Shown here piece by piece: positions 1-8,586 of a stretch of DNA of 64,000 nt; position 1 is the stretch's first letter; the number at the start of each line of letters is the position of its first letter. The notes beneath the pieces are model-generated. The model was given only the letters and a program-made list of their open reading frames with translations, was not told where the DNA came from and did not search any database. This DNA is from Elusimicrobiota bacterium (lineage in GTDB: Bacteria; Elusimicrobiota; Elusimicrobia; UBA1565; UBA9628), in the NCBI GenBank assembly GCA_028868375.1, contig JAGWUP010000001.1, forward strand, positions 230,146-294,145, in the 5' to 3' direction. A program made the translations under genes and the position numbers.

Positions 1-474
1 CGCCAAAAGCCGCCCTTGGAGCTTATGAACGTCCGTTTCGAGTTCGTCGCCCTGTCCAAGAAGCGCTTCTTCGGCTTTCAGGAAGTGACGATCATGGGGG
101 AGCTAGTCAACATGTCCGACGTCGAACGCTCGGTGCTCGACGCCATCGACCGCCCGGAGCTCGTGGGCGGCATCGAGGAGTCGGCCCATGCGCTCTTCAG
201 CGCCTCCAAGAAGCTCGATCAAGCCAAGCTCCTCGACTACTTGAAGCGCTACGAAGACGGAGGTCTCGCGCGCCGTCTGGGCTACCTCTGCCAGGTGTTG
301 AAGATCCAGCTTTCCAAGGACCTCACCGCCCACCTCCGCGGCCAGGTCACCCACAATCCGGCCCTGCTCGGCGCGCGCGCGCGCTGGGGCGCGGAGGGGG
401 AGCGCGCGCGTGAGTGGAACCTCATCGTGAACGTGCCGCTGCAGCAGCTCCTGGGCGAGGTCCGAATCGGATGA
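1..474 (+). CDS. AbiEi-family antitoxin, C-terminal part (5' end outside window)
   Basis: The frame is already open at base 1, so this is the last 157 codons of a longer gene; AbiEi antitoxins are usually 200-300 residues with an N-terminal winged helix that would lie upstream. The visible part has the family-like pattern SDVERSVLDAIDRPEL followed by a helical stretch ending YLKRYEDGGLARRLGYL. It is called mainly from context: its TGA stop overlaps the ATG of an unmistakable AbiEii nucleotidyltransferase toxin (ATGA at 471-474), the standard translational coupling of AbiE pairs. In known AbiE systems the antitoxin represses the operon and neutralises the toxin, giving abortive phage resistance or element stabilisation. 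Confidence 0.75.
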   Translation, partial: RQKPPLELMNVRFEFVALSKKRFFGFQEVTIMGELVNMSDVERSVLDAIDRPELVGGIEESAHALFSASKKLDQAKLLDYLKRYEDGGLARRLGYLCQVLKIQLSKDLTAHLRGQVTHNPALLGARARWGAEGERAREWNLIVNVPLQQLLGEVRIG

Positions 475-1358
475 TCGACAAGAAATTCGCCGATCTGTTC
501 GCCCAGGGCTCTCAGGTCGGCATCGACGTCGCCGAGCGCGAGATCGTCCTGACCTACGTCCTCAAGATTCTGGACGACGCCGGCCTCCTCAAGACCTTAG
601 CCTTCAAGGGCGGAACCTGCCTTCGAAAGTGCGTCTACGGCAAGGAGACGCGGTTCTCGGTCGACCTCGATTTTACGAGCGACGGAGACAAAGAGCCCGA
701 CGACGTGATCCTCGAGCTGGTCGGCGCGCTCGGCAAGCCCGCCTTCGGGCTCAGCTTCGCGATCGACACCAAGGACTTCTACGTCGCGGAGGACCGCATG
801 TCCTGCGGCGCGACGGTCGTCTACAAGCATGCCTGGAACGAGGCCAACTTCAAGCTCGACGTGAGCCTGCGCGAGGAGCCTTCGCTCGATCTGACTTCCT
901 TCGCTCTCCAGCCCCAACCCTACTTCAAGTATCTGGAGTTCAAGCCGTTCCCGATCCGGAGCTTCCAGTTCGAGGAGCTGCTCGGCGAAAAGATCCGCGC
1001 CGCGTCGCAGCGTGTCCGCTCCCGCGACCTCTACGACCTCGCCAAGGCCGCGGACAAACCGCTCAAGACGAAGCTGATCCGCTCGCTGGCCGTCATCAAG
1101 TGCTGGAACGCCCGCGACGCCTTCGATCCGGCGCGCTTCATGGGGAAGCTGCGATCCAGCAATTACGATTGGGATGACTTGCGCCAGCTCGTGCGCCGGA
1201 GCGAGAAGCTCAACCCAGAAGCCCTGATTTCCACGTGCGAGAAGCGCTACAAGTTCTTGCTTGATCTGACCGAGAACGAGAAGCGCCTCATCGCCGACGC
1301 CAAGAGGCACAGTTTGAAGTCCCTGCCCCGGACTTTACTGAAGGAGGCCGTAGGATGA
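471..1358 (+). CDS. AbiEii/AbiGii-type nucleotidyltransferase toxin
   Basis: A 295-residue protein beginning at the ATG that overlaps the antitoxin stop. It shows the nucleotidyltransferase signature of the family: KGGTCLRK at residues 46-53 followed by the acidic pair in VDLDF (D65 and D67). The C-terminal half has the typical EELLGEKIRA and RSRDLYDLA motifs of AbiEii proteins. Characterised members transfer nucleotides to tRNA acceptor ends and stop growth until neutralised. The gene is coupled on both sides: ATGA with the antitoxin and ATGA with the next small HTH gene (1355-1358), so the toxin-antitoxin pair appears to share a transcript with an excisionase-like gene. Confidence 0.88.
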   Translation: MIDKKFADLFAQGSQVGIDVAEREIVLTYVLKILDDAGLLKTLAFKGGTCLRKCVYGKETRFSVDLDFTSDGDKEPDDVILELVGALGKPAFGLSFAIDTKDFYVAEDRMSCGATVVYKHAWNEANFKLDVSLREEPSLDLTSFALQPQPYFKYLEFKPFPIRSFQFEELLGEKIRAASQRVRSRDLYDLAKAADKPLKTKLIRSLAVIKCWNARDAFDPARFMGKLRSSNYDWDDLRQLVRRSEKLNPEALISTCEKRYKFLLDLTENEKRLIADAKRHSLKSLPRTLLKEAVG

Positions 1359-1546
1359 GCGAACGTCTGTTGACGCTTGAGGAAGTCTGCGCGAAGCTCG
1401 GGGGCGTGAAGCCTTGGACGATCAGGTGTTGGGTCAGCCAGCGCCGCATCCCGTATACGAAGGTGGGGAGACTTACCCGCTTTCCGGAAGGCCGCATCAA
1501 CGAGTGGATCGAGTCCCGGACCGTGTCGCCGGCTCCGGTCTCGTAA
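1355..1546 (+). CDS. Small excisionase-like helix-turn-helix protein
   Basis: A 63-residue protein with one HTH_17/MerR-like DNA-binding domain: LTLEEVCAKLGGVKPWTIRCWVSQRRIPYTKVG, ending in the typical RFPEGRINEWI wing. Such proteins act as recombination directionality factors (Xis) or small regulators of mobile elements. Its start overlaps the AbiEii stop (ATGA), and the integrase begins 46 bases after its stop. The second element in this window has the same order, HTH_17 gene then integrase, which supports an excisionase role; the function is inferred, not shown. Confidence 0.75.
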   Translation: MSERLLTLEEVCAKLGGVKPWTIRCWVSQRRIPYTKVGRLTRFPEGRINEWIESRTVSPAPVS

Positions 1547-1592
1547 GAGGGAACTTTTCCCCGGGTCCATCGTATGTTAGCGGAGGTTGACC

Positions 1593-2846
1593 ATGGCCAT
1601 CATTAAGAAGGGCGACAACTGGTTCATCGACTACCGCGCGAACGGGCGGCGCATCCGCGAGAAGGTCGGCGCGAGCCGCAAGCTCGCCGAGTCCGTGCTC
1701 GCCAAGCGCAAGCTCGAGATCGCGGAGAAGCGGTTTCTCAACGTCCGCAAGGCAAGCAACGAGAACTTCCGGGATTTCTCTGCGCGCTACATCGAGTGGG
1801 AGCGCGGCCGCATCCGCACCGTCGGCGACGACGAGAAGCGCGTGAAGCGCCTTCTTAAGACCTTCGGCAGCATGCCATTGGTCGAGATCGACGTGCCGAT
1901 CGTCGAGCAATACATGGCGCAGAGGCTCAAGGAGCCCAAACAGCACCACTGGCGCGGCCGCTCCGGCCGCGCGCTCGAAAAGCGCGACAAGGCGGCGCAG
2001 GAAGCGAAGATCGCCAAGTGGACGGCGACGAAGGCCAAGACCATCTCGAAAGCGACCGTCAACCGGGAGGTCGCCTTCCTGCGGAAGCTCCTGAACAAGG
2101 CCGTGGAATGGAAGGTCATCCCGGTGAATCCGATCTTCCGCATCAAGCTCTTTGACGAGCGCGAGTCGATTCGCAAGCGGTATCTCAAGCCCGAGGAAAT
2201 CCAGCTTCTCCTGCAATGCTGCACTCCCGCGGCGCGCAACGTCGTCACATTCGCGCTCTACACTGGACGGCGGTTCGGTGAAATCATCGGGATGCGCTGG
2301 CAGGAAGTGGACCTCGCCAACGGCTACGTCTACTTCCCGCGCACCAAGAAGAAGGAGCCCGATCAAGTGGCGATCCCGCCGCGCGCCCTGGAGGTCCTTA
2401 AGACTCTCTACGCCGCTCGACACAATGAATTCGTGTTCGCCAAGGAGCGCGGGGGGCAAGGCCCTCTCAAGTACGTGCGTTCGCAATTCGTGAAGGCCTT
2501 GACGAAAGCCGGGATCAAGGACTTTCGCTTCCACGACCTCCGGCACACCGCCGTCTCCTACATGATGATGAACGGCATCGACCTCAAGACGATCGCCGAG
2601 CTCGTCGGCCACACGACCGCTCAGATGGTCGATCAGCGCTACGGCCACCTGTCGCCCGACCATAAGCGCGTGGCCACGGAGATTTTTGGCTCAGCGATGG
2701 ACCGGCTCTGCGGATTTGCTTCGGAGGTTCGCGACGTTCGAACCCATTACCGGGCTGGTCCGAAGCCCAACCGCGAAGGACTACGCCGAGTCAAACAGAT
2801 TGATCGCTCGCAGTCGGGCGGCGCAATAAGACCGTCACGCGGATAA
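1593..2846 (+). CDS. Tyrosine-type site-specific integrase (integrase A)
   Basis: A phage-type tyrosine recombinase of 417 residues. The catalytic residues are visible: R226 in TGRRFGEI, H314 and R317 in HDLRH, H340 in VGHTTAQM and the nucleophile Y350 in DQRYGHL. The N-terminal part (MAIIKKGDNWFIDYRANG) is the AP2-like arm-binding domain seen in tRNA-targeting integrases, followed by a SAM-like core-binding domain with a lysine/arginine-rich insert. ATG 1593 is chosen because GGAGG at 1582-1586 sits six bases upstream; a TTG at 1587 is less likely. The C-terminal 60 residues after Y350 are longer than usual. No attachment site lies immediately downstream; the nearest candidate site is about 9 kb to the right. 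Confidence 0.92.
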   Translation: MAIIKKGDNWFIDYRANGRRIREKVGASRKLAESVLAKRKLEIAEKRFLNVRKASNENFRDFSARYIEWERGRIRTVGDDEKRVKRLLKTFGSMPLVEIDVPIVEQYMAQRLKEPKQHHWRGRSGRALEKRDKAAQEAKIAKWTATKAKTISKATVNREVAFLRKLLNKAVEWKVIPVNPIFRIKLFDERESIRKRYLKPEEIQLLLQCCTPAARNVVTFALYTGRRFGEIIGMRWQEVDLANGYVYFPRTKKKEPDQVAIPPRALEVLKTLYAARHNEFVFAKERGGQGPLKYVRSQFVKALTKAGIKDFRFHDLRHTAVSYMMMNGIDLKTIAELVGHTTAQMVDQRYGHLSPDHKRVATEIFGSAMDRLCGFASEVRDVRTHYRAGPKPNREGLRRVKQIDRSQSGGAIRPSRG

Positions 2847-2891
2847 AAAACTTTTAACATTCGCGCCTCTGTCGCTTTTACTCCCGCGAGC

Positions 2892-2902
2892 GATAATTGA
2901 GG
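2892..2902 (+). promoter_or_regulatory. Candidate -10 box and weak Shine-Dalgarno for the metal operon
   Basis: The 60 bases between integrase A and the NRAMP gene hold GATAAT at 2892-2897 and GAGG at 2899-2902, with ATG at 2907. No convincing -35 hexamer is visible. If GATAAT is the -10, transcription starts within a few bases of the ATG. This is the only sizeable gap before a run of nine same-strand, mostly overlapping genes. Confidence 0.35.
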
Positions 2903-2906
2903 CGCC

Positions 2907-4178
2907 ATGAACTTCATCTCCAAGATCTTCTACGAGTACCGGCGAGCCCTCAAGGCGCTCGGTCTCTTTCTCTCCATCGCAGGGCCAGGCATCATTGTGA
3001 TGGTCGCCGACAACGACGCCGGCGGCATTACGACCTACACCACGACCGGCGCGCAGACCGGAATGCACCTGCTGTGGTTCTTGATCATCCTCGGCCCCGT
3101 CGCATATTTCGTCCAGGAGATGACGGTGCGCCTCGGCGCGGTAACCAAGCGTGGTCACGCAGAGGCGATCTTCGACGCCTTCGGCTCGTTCTGGGGCTGG
3201 TTCTCGCTGCTCGACCTGGTGGTCACGGACTGGCTCACGATGATCACCGAGTTCATCGGCATGACCGCGGCCATGAGCATCTTCCACATTCCGGCTCCTG
3301 TCACCGTCGTGATCTGCTGGACGATCATGGGAGCGATGATCATGTCTGGGCGATACTGGACCTGGGAGAAGATCGCGCTCGGCTTCTGCGTGATCAACAT
3401 GATCTACGTCCCGGCCGCGTTCATGGTCCACCCCTCGGTCCACGACGTTGTCTTCAACAGCTTCGTGCCCCATTTCCCGCCGGGAGGCCTCACCAACGAC
3501 CTTTTCTTCCTCTTAATGGCGAACATCGGCACGACTATCGCGCCCTGGATGCTCTTCTTCCAGCAAAGCTCGGTGGTCGATAAGGGGATGCAGGAAAAAG
3601 ACATCGTCTTCGGCAAGATCGATACGGCGATCGGCGCGCTCCTCACCGTGATCGTCGCGGCCGTGCTCATCGTGGTGACGGGGACGCTGCTCAATGGAGC
3701 GCAGGTCCAGGACGCCGCGGCGGCGGCGATCAAGCTGATGCCGATGAACAGGTACATCGGCACCTTCGTCGCCATCGGTCTCTTCGACGCGGGGTTGCTG
3801 GGCGCGATCTGCATCTCGCTCGCCAGCTCGTGGGCGTTCGGAGAGGTCTTCGGCTGGGCCCACTCGCTCAACCACAAGATCCACGAGGCGCCGTGGTTCT
3901 ACGCCTACTACTTCTTCGATCTGCTGCTGGCCGGCACGGTGGTTTTGATCCCGGGGGCGCCGCTCGTCCTGATCACGCTCTTCGTGCAGGTGATCGCGAC
4001 GACGCTTCTGCCGGCCGCGCTCGTCTTCCTGATCCTGCTGCTCAACGACGAGAAGACGATGGGGAAATACAAAAACACGCTCTTCGAGAACGTCGCCAAC
4101 ATCGGCATCACGCTCGTCATCATCGTGCTGTCGACCATGTACGGCGTGACGACGCTCTTCCCGAACCTCTTGAAGTGA
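2907..4178 (+). CDS. NRAMP-family divalent metal transporter, NRMT-like variant
   Basis: A 423-residue membrane protein with about 11 hydrophobic helices and NRAMP architecture. The metal-binding stretches differ from manganese/iron MntH: helix 1 reads VADNDAGGITTYT instead of the canonical DPGN, and helix 6 reads GTTIAPWMLFFQQS where MntH has a methionine in the MPH motif, so the soft-metal ligand Met is replaced by Ala. Loss of that methionine is known in NRAMP-related magnesium transporters, which carry hydrated Mg2+ or Mn2+. The neighbour two genes down carries an MgtE-type magnesium-sensing domain, which fits Mg2+ (or Mn2+) as substrate. Substrate is an inference; the family assignment is secure. 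Confidence 0.88.
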   Translation: MNFISKIFYEYRRALKALGLFLSIAGPGIIVMVADNDAGGITTYTTTGAQTGMHLLWFLIILGPVAYFVQEMTVRLGAVTKRGHAEAIFDAFGSFWGWFSLLDLVVTDWLTMITEFIGMTAAMSIFHIPAPVTVVICWTIMGAMIMSGRYWTWEKIALGFCVINMIYVPAAFMVHPSVHDVVFNSFVPHFPPGGLTNDLFFLLMANIGTTIAPWMLFFQQSSVVDKGMQEKDIVFGKIDTAIGALLTVIVAAVLIVVTGTLLNGAQVQDAAAAAIKLMPMNRYIGTFVAIGLFDAGLLGAICISLASSWAFGEVFGWAHSLNHKIHEAPWFYAYYFFDLLLAGTVVLIPGAPLVLITLFVQVIATTLLPAALVFLILLLNDEKTMGKYKNTLFENVANIGITLVIIVLSTMYGVTTLFPNLLK

Positions 4179-4191
4179 CCGGAGAAACCCG

Positions 4192-4374
4192 ATGCGACTG
4201 CTAAAGGCGATCTACAACAACCTCGTGGCGCAGGTCCGCGAAGTGAATCGAAGGTACGCGGCGCCGCGAATCCACATGACCCCGCTCGTGAAGGTCTGTC
4301 TTTTCGGACTGCGAATCTATCTCTTCACGCTCGTCGGCCTGATGCTGTTCAAGTTCGTCACGCTGGTGAAATGA
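4192..4374 (+). CDS. Small single-pass membrane protein
   Basis: A 60-residue basic protein with one predicted membrane helix near its C-terminus (VCLFGLRIYLFTLVGLMLFKFVTLV) and a positively charged N-terminal half. It is not recognised. It starts 13 bases after the NRAMP stop and overlaps the next gene by ATGA (4371-4374), so it is probably translated with the transporter and the MgtE-like protein and may be an accessory subunit. GGAG at 4181-4184 is a possible ribosome site for the start at 4192. Confidence 0.6.
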   Translation: MRLLKAIYNNLVAQVREVNRRYAAPRIHMTPLVKVCLFGLRIYLFTLVGLMLFKFVTLVK

Positions 4375-5684
4375 CCATGAAAGGTAGCGACAAGACGGCG
4401 CAAGACACCCAGTCATACCTCTTGAGCGAGCTGATCGGCCGAAAGGTCTCGGCCTCGGGACAGCCTCTCGGCTCTCTGGGAGATTTGGTCATCGTCGATA
4501 AGGACAAGGTCGCTGAAGTCACGCACATCTGCCTCGATCGCCCCTTCGGGCGGACGCGGCTGTTCGTCCCTTGGGCCCAGGTGAGGGATTTCCAAGCGCA
4601 AGAGATCAAAGTCGACGCCGCCGAAGCTGAGACTTACGCCGCGCCTTTGCCGGGTTCGCCGATCTATCTCAAGGACTTCATCCTCGACAAGAAGATCCTG
4701 GACGTCGCAGAGCGAGAAGTGGAGGTCGTCTACGATATCCGACTCGTCCTGCGAAACCGCCTGTTGTTTGTCACGGACGTCGAAATCTCTCGTTTCGCCC
4801 TGCTACGACGCCTCGGCCTCGGCTGGCTCGCCCGGCTTCTCTACCGCGCTGGGCCTTCCGCAGAATCCGCGGCCGGAGAACGGCGGCTGCGCGAGCGCAC
4901 AGTTCCGTGGAGCTACGTCGAAGCCCTTCCCGAGAACATCGGAATATTCAAGGGGGAACTGCACCTCAAGGTGCTCAAGGACCAGCTCGCGAAGATTCCG
5001 CCTGTCGACGTCGCGGACATCCTCGAGGAGCTGAGCCCCGCGCAAGCGGTGGCGGTCTTTCAGGAGCTCGACACCGAGCATGCCTCCGACACGCTCGAGG
5101 AGCTCAACCCTAAGTTCCAGCGCGACATGATCGCCTCGATCAAGAAGGAGAAGGCCGCGCAGCTCATCAACGAAATGACCCCGGGCCAGGCCGCGGACTT
5201 GCTGGCCGTGCTGCCTATGGCTGAAGCGCAGGCCCTTCTCAGGTTGATAGATCCCGAGAACGCCGCCAAAATCCGCAGCATCCTAAGCGAGCAGGAGGCG
5301 AAGATCGCCGACTTCACGCACTCGGAGTTTCTACGGTTCGCTCCGGAAACCACGGTAGCCCAGGCCCGCGCCGTCCTCCAGCGGACGGCTAAAGAGCACA
5401 ACCGCGACGCCGTCATGTACCTGTACGTGCTGGGCGAGGGCGACAAGCTCCTCGGCATCGTGGCGCTCCGGGATCTCTTGCTCGCGGACGATGCCACGGA
5501 GCTACGGACGATCATGCAGCATGACACCGTCGCCATCAATCCCCAGAACACGATGAGAGACGCCGCCGAAATGTTCAAGCGTTACGGGTTTCGCGCCCTC
5601 CCCGTTCTCGATGCCGCCGGCAAGATGCTCGGCATCCTTCCCTACCGCGACGTGGCGAACCTCCGGCAGCGAGACCTCGGTTGA
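4371..5684 (+). CDS. PRC-barrel / MgtE N-domain / CBS-pair protein
   Basis: A soluble 437-residue protein. Residues about 14-80 are a PRC-barrel (LIGRKVSASGQPLGSLGDLVIVDKDKVAEVTHICL) and a second PRC-like segment follows. The middle (about 205-310) is an MgtE N-terminal superhelical domain with IPPVDVADILEELSPAQAVAVF and DTLEELN repeats. The C-terminus is a CBS pair, ending MRDAAEMFKRYGFRALPVLD. In MgtE these cytosolic domains sense Mg2+ and gate the pore, but here the transmembrane part is absent. Its operon with an NRAMP-like transporter suggests a detached Mg2+ sensor or regulator for that transporter. ATG 4371 overlaps the upstream stop; ATG 4377 is an alternative start. Confidence 0.85.
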   Translation: MTMKGSDKTAQDTQSYLLSELIGRKVSASGQPLGSLGDLVIVDKDKVAEVTHICLDRPFGRTRLFVPWAQVRDFQAQEIKVDAAEAETYAAPLPGSPIYLKDFILDKKILDVAEREVEVVYDIRLVLRNRLLFVTDVEISRFALLRRLGLGWLARLLYRAGPSAESAAGERRLRERTVPWSYVEALPENIGIFKGELHLKVLKDQLAKIPPVDVADILEELSPAQAVAVFQELDTEHASDTLEELNPKFQRDMIASIKKEKAAQLINEMTPGQAADLLAVLPMAEAQALLRLIDPENAAKIRSILSEQEAKIADFTHSEFLRFAPETTVAQARAVLQRTAKEHNRDAVMYLYVLGEGDKLLGIVALRDLLLADDATELRTIMQHDTVAINPQNTMRDAAEMFKRYGFRALPVLDAAGKMLGILPYRDVANLRQRDLG

Positions 5685-5711
5685 AGGCTGCCAATCCGGA
5701 GGAATCCGACC

Positions 5712-7100
5712 ATGATCCGCTTCATCCTGAGCACGCTTCTCGGCACCCTGCTGGCCGCGATGGTCGTCACCACCGGCCATGCGGAAGATGTCGCCGTTAG
5801 CGCCACGCCGTCAGAGCAACTCGATAAGGCGCAAGTCAAGACAACATCGCGTTCGGAGGAAGAGCGCTGGAACGCGAAGTTCCAGTTCACTTACATCGGC
5901 CAACGGCACCCGACGTTCCACGCCGCGTACAACGGCCCCAACAGCCTGTCTCCCGGCCGCGACACGAGCTGGTCGGAGACGGCGACGGGTTATCTCGGGT
6001 TTCGCCCATGGCACGGAACCGAGGTGTATTTCAATCCGGAGGCGATACAGGCCAACGCCTTTTCGAACCTGACCGGACTCGGCGCCCTGACGAACTCGGA
6101 GCAGCAAAAGGGGAGCGGTCCGAATCCGGCGATCTATGTCGCGCGGCTCTTCGTGCGCCAGACGATCGGGCTGGGTGGGGAGGCCGACGCCGTCCAGTCG
6201 GGGCAGAATCAGCTCGCGGGAACGGTGCAAAGACGCCGGATCGTGATCACCGCCGGGAAGGTTTCCGGCATCGATGCCTTCGACAATAACGCCTATGCTC
6301 ACGACGGCCGAACCCAGTTCACCAACTGGACGTTCCTGACCCATGGGGCCTTCGATTACGCCGCGGACGCGCGGGGCTACACTGGCGGGGCGTTTGCCGA
6401 GCTGTTCTACGATGACTGGGCCTTTCGCGCCGGACGATTCATGGGCCCCGTCGAGTCGAACGGGACGACCCTGGACAACCGGATCATGCTTCATCAGGGC
6501 GACCAGATCGAGCTGGAGCACGCCCATCGCCTCGGCGATCGACCTGGGAAAGTGCGGCTCCTCGGCTTTCGTAACAAGGAGCACATGGGGCGCTTCTCGG
6601 ATGCCCTTGCCTTCGCGGCCGCCAACGGCGGCGGCGCGCCGAGCGTCGCCAACGTGCGTCGGGACAACCTGAAGTACGGCGCCGGCATCAGCCTCGAACA
6701 GAGCCTGCGTTCCGACCTGGGACTTTTCGCCCGAGCGGGCTGGAACGACGGCAGGACCGAGACCTACTCGTTCACCGAGATCGAGCAGGCGGTTTCCGTG
6801 GGCGCACAGCTAAACGGCAACATGTGGTCTCGCGACTCTGACACGGTTGGACTCGCCGTTGCCCAGGACGGCCTGGGGAGGGAGCATATCCGCTACCTTG
6901 AAGCGGGCGGAACGGGTTTCTTCATCGGAGACGGTCGCCTGCGCTATCGCCCGGAGCGCGTCCTGGAAGCCTACTACAACGCCAATCTCTTCAAGAAAGC
7001 GTTCTTGATGGCGGGCGCGCAGTACATCATCGATCCGGCCTACAACGCCGACCGAGGCCCCGTCACCGTCTGGACCTTGCGGTTTCACGTCGAGTTATGA
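5712..7100 (+). CDS. OprB-like carbohydrate-selective porin
   Basis: A 462-residue outer-membrane beta-barrel with an N-terminal signal peptide (FILSTLLGTLLAAMVVTTGHA). The mature part begins like the OprB family: WNAKFQFTYIGQRHPTFHAAYNG and LSPGRDTSWSETATGYLGFRPWHG, and ends with aromatic beta strands and a terminal leucine (VWTLRFHVEL), as expected for a barrel that needs Bam insertion. GGAGGA at 5698-5703 lies upstream of ATG 5712. OprB porins admit sugars, but in this metal-transport cluster the barrel may serve as the outer-membrane entry for the transporter; that role is an inference. Confidence 0.8.
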   Translation: MIRFILSTLLGTLLAAMVVTTGHAEDVAVSATPSEQLDKAQVKTTSRSEEERWNAKFQFTYIGQRHPTFHAAYNGPNSLSPGRDTSWSETATGYLGFRPWHGTEVYFNPEAIQANAFSNLTGLGALTNSEQQKGSGPNPAIYVARLFVRQTIGLGGEADAVQSGQNQLAGTVQRRRIVITAGKVSGIDAFDNNAYAHDGRTQFTNWTFLTHGAFDYAADARGYTGGAFAELFYDDWAFRAGRFMGPVESNGTTLDNRIMLHQGDQIELEHAHRLGDRPGKVRLLGFRNKEHMGRFSDALAFAAANGGGAPSVANVRRDNLKYGAGISLEQSLRSDLGLFARAGWNDGRTETYSFTEIEQAVSVGAQLNGNMWSRDSDTVGLAVAQDGLGREHIRYLEAGGTGFFIGDGRLRYRPERVLEAYYNANLFKKAFLMAGAQYIIDPAYNADRGPVTVWTLRFHVEL

Positions 7101-8566
7101 GCCCCGAAAGCGACGCGCGACTCAAGGAGCTCCTGGCGCCCATCGCGGGCACCGTCTCCATCGAGATAGCGGTCCACGATGCCTCGCGCTTCGAATGGCG
7201 GGCCGCTCTGCCTTTCCCGGCCAGCCAAGGACTGCGCTACTCGGTGGAGACGAGTTTCGAGCTGCCCTCGGCGTCCCTGTCCGGCCGCTCGCCGTGGGAT
7301 CAGCTTCAAGGCTTCACGAAGCTGGAAGGCCCGCAGACGTTGACCGGCGCCGAGGCGTCGACTCCGAACGCGGCGATCCGTCAGAAGGTGCTCGCGCTCC
7401 AGCAACTCCTGCGGCGCGCGAGAGAGGGCGTCGTTCGCCACTGCGGTCTCCTGGTCGCCCCGGGCAAGCGGGTCACCAAGGACGATAGCAGGTTCCTCGT
7501 GACCTGGATCGACACGGCTTTCAGGGCATTGGCCGACGCCAGGGCCGAGCTGGCTCAGCCGAAGGAAGGCGAGTCGGCGGAGGTTCGGCGCGAGCGGGAG
7601 TTGGCAGACGAATTCGTCAGCGTTCGGCTCCTCGACTTCGTCGCCGAGGCCCAAGCCAGCGCGGACACGCTGCGTCCCGTCGCGAACGGCTTGAAGCGAA
7701 TCAGCGCGTTGCTGGCCTCGGTCGATCAGAGGCTCGCCAGGGCGCTTGATGGCGAGCTCGGCTACCGCAAGGACAAAGGCTATATCATCGCCGACGCGGC
7801 TTCGCCTGAGAGCCTGGAGCGTTATGTCGAGCGCACCGGGCGCCTCAAGAAGCACTTCGAGTCCGGCTTGTCCCTCGATCGCGAGTCTTACCCGGTCGAG
7901 GAACGGATCAACGTCTGGCTGACGGTCACCGCGGCAGTCTTTGCGGGAGCGTTCGCTTTCGGAGCGCAGCTTTACGTCCTCAACTCCTCGAACACGACCA
8001 CCCTGAGTTGGAGCCTGGTGGGCGTCACGATCCTGATGGGCGGCACCTACGCCATGCGCGAAAGGATCAAGGAGAGCTTTCGGCGTTGGGTGACTCGCCG
8101 AGTACATCTATCCTACGCCCAGCGCGTCGTGCGATGCTTTTTCCCGGAAGATGCGGCGCACCCCGCCGTGATTCAGGCGCGGGAATGGTGCCACGAGAGA
8201 AGCAGCACGCGCCCCGATCCCCTGAACCCGGAAAGCGGCTCCTCGATGCGGGTGACGGAAGTCGAGCACATTCACAATGGCGAGATAGCCTCGCAGCCGC
8301 AGCTTGTCCGATCCGGGGTCCATCGGGTCCGGCAGATCTTCCGCTACGACCTGACGCCGCTTTTCCCGCGCCTTCAAGACCCCGTGAAGCGCGTTCCCGT
8401 CGTGGACCCCGAGACGGGCCGCTCGAAGTTCATCGGCGCGCCGCGTAGGTATCAAATGGCCGTCCGGGCGCGCGTGTCCTGCGCCGGCGAGACTCGTGAG
8501 ACGAACGCGACTCTCGTCCTCGATAAGCAAGGGATCGTCAGGATCGATGCCCCTCCAGAACGATGA
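7097..8566 (+). CDS. Uncharacterised membrane protein
   Basis: A 489-residue protein that I do not recognise. The first 270 residues are soluble and helical, with charged stretches around 160-200 that could form a coiled coil. Two membrane helices follow at about residues 277-295 and 305-320 (LTVTAAVFAGAFAFGAQLYVL; WSLVGVTILMGGTYAM). The last 150 residues are soluble, with beta-rich sequence. Its ATG overlaps the porin stop (ATGA at 7097-7100), so the two proteins are likely made together. The topology suggests both large domains face the same side. Nothing in it indicates a catalytic role. Confidence 0.7.
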   Translation: MSPESDARLKELLAPIAGTVSIEIAVHDASRFEWRAALPFPASQGLRYSVETSFELPSASLSGRSPWDQLQGFTKLEGPQTLTGAEASTPNAAIRQKVLALQQLLRRAREGVVRHCGLLVAPGKRVTKDDSRFLVTWIDTAFRALADARAELAQPKEGESAEVRRERELADEFVSVRLLDFVAEAQASADTLRPVANGLKRISALLASVDQRLARALDGELGYRKDKGYIIADAASPESLERYVERTGRLKKHFESGLSLDRESYPVEERINVWLTVTAAVFAGAFAFGAQLYVLNSSNTTTLSWSLVGVTILMGGTYAMRERIKESFRRWVTRRVHLSYAQRVVRCFFPEDAAHPAVIQAREWCHERSSTRPDPLNPESGSSMRVTEVEHIHNGEIASQPQLVRSGVHRVRQIFRYDLTPLFPRLQDPVKRVPVVDPETGRSKFIGAPRRYQMAVRARVSCAGETRETNATLVLDKQGIVRIDAPPER

Positions 8567-8570
8567 ATGG

Positions 8571-8576
8571 TAAAAT
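8571..8576 (+). promoter_or_regulatory. Candidate -10 box of the response-regulator gene
   Basis: TAAAAT at 8571-8576, inside the last codons of the upstream gene, lies ten bases before ATG 8587. This matches the spacing seen at other probable leaderless or short-leader starts in the window. It would give the two-component pair its own promoter in addition to read-through. Confidence 0.35.
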
Positions 8577-8586
8577 GGTCCGTCAT

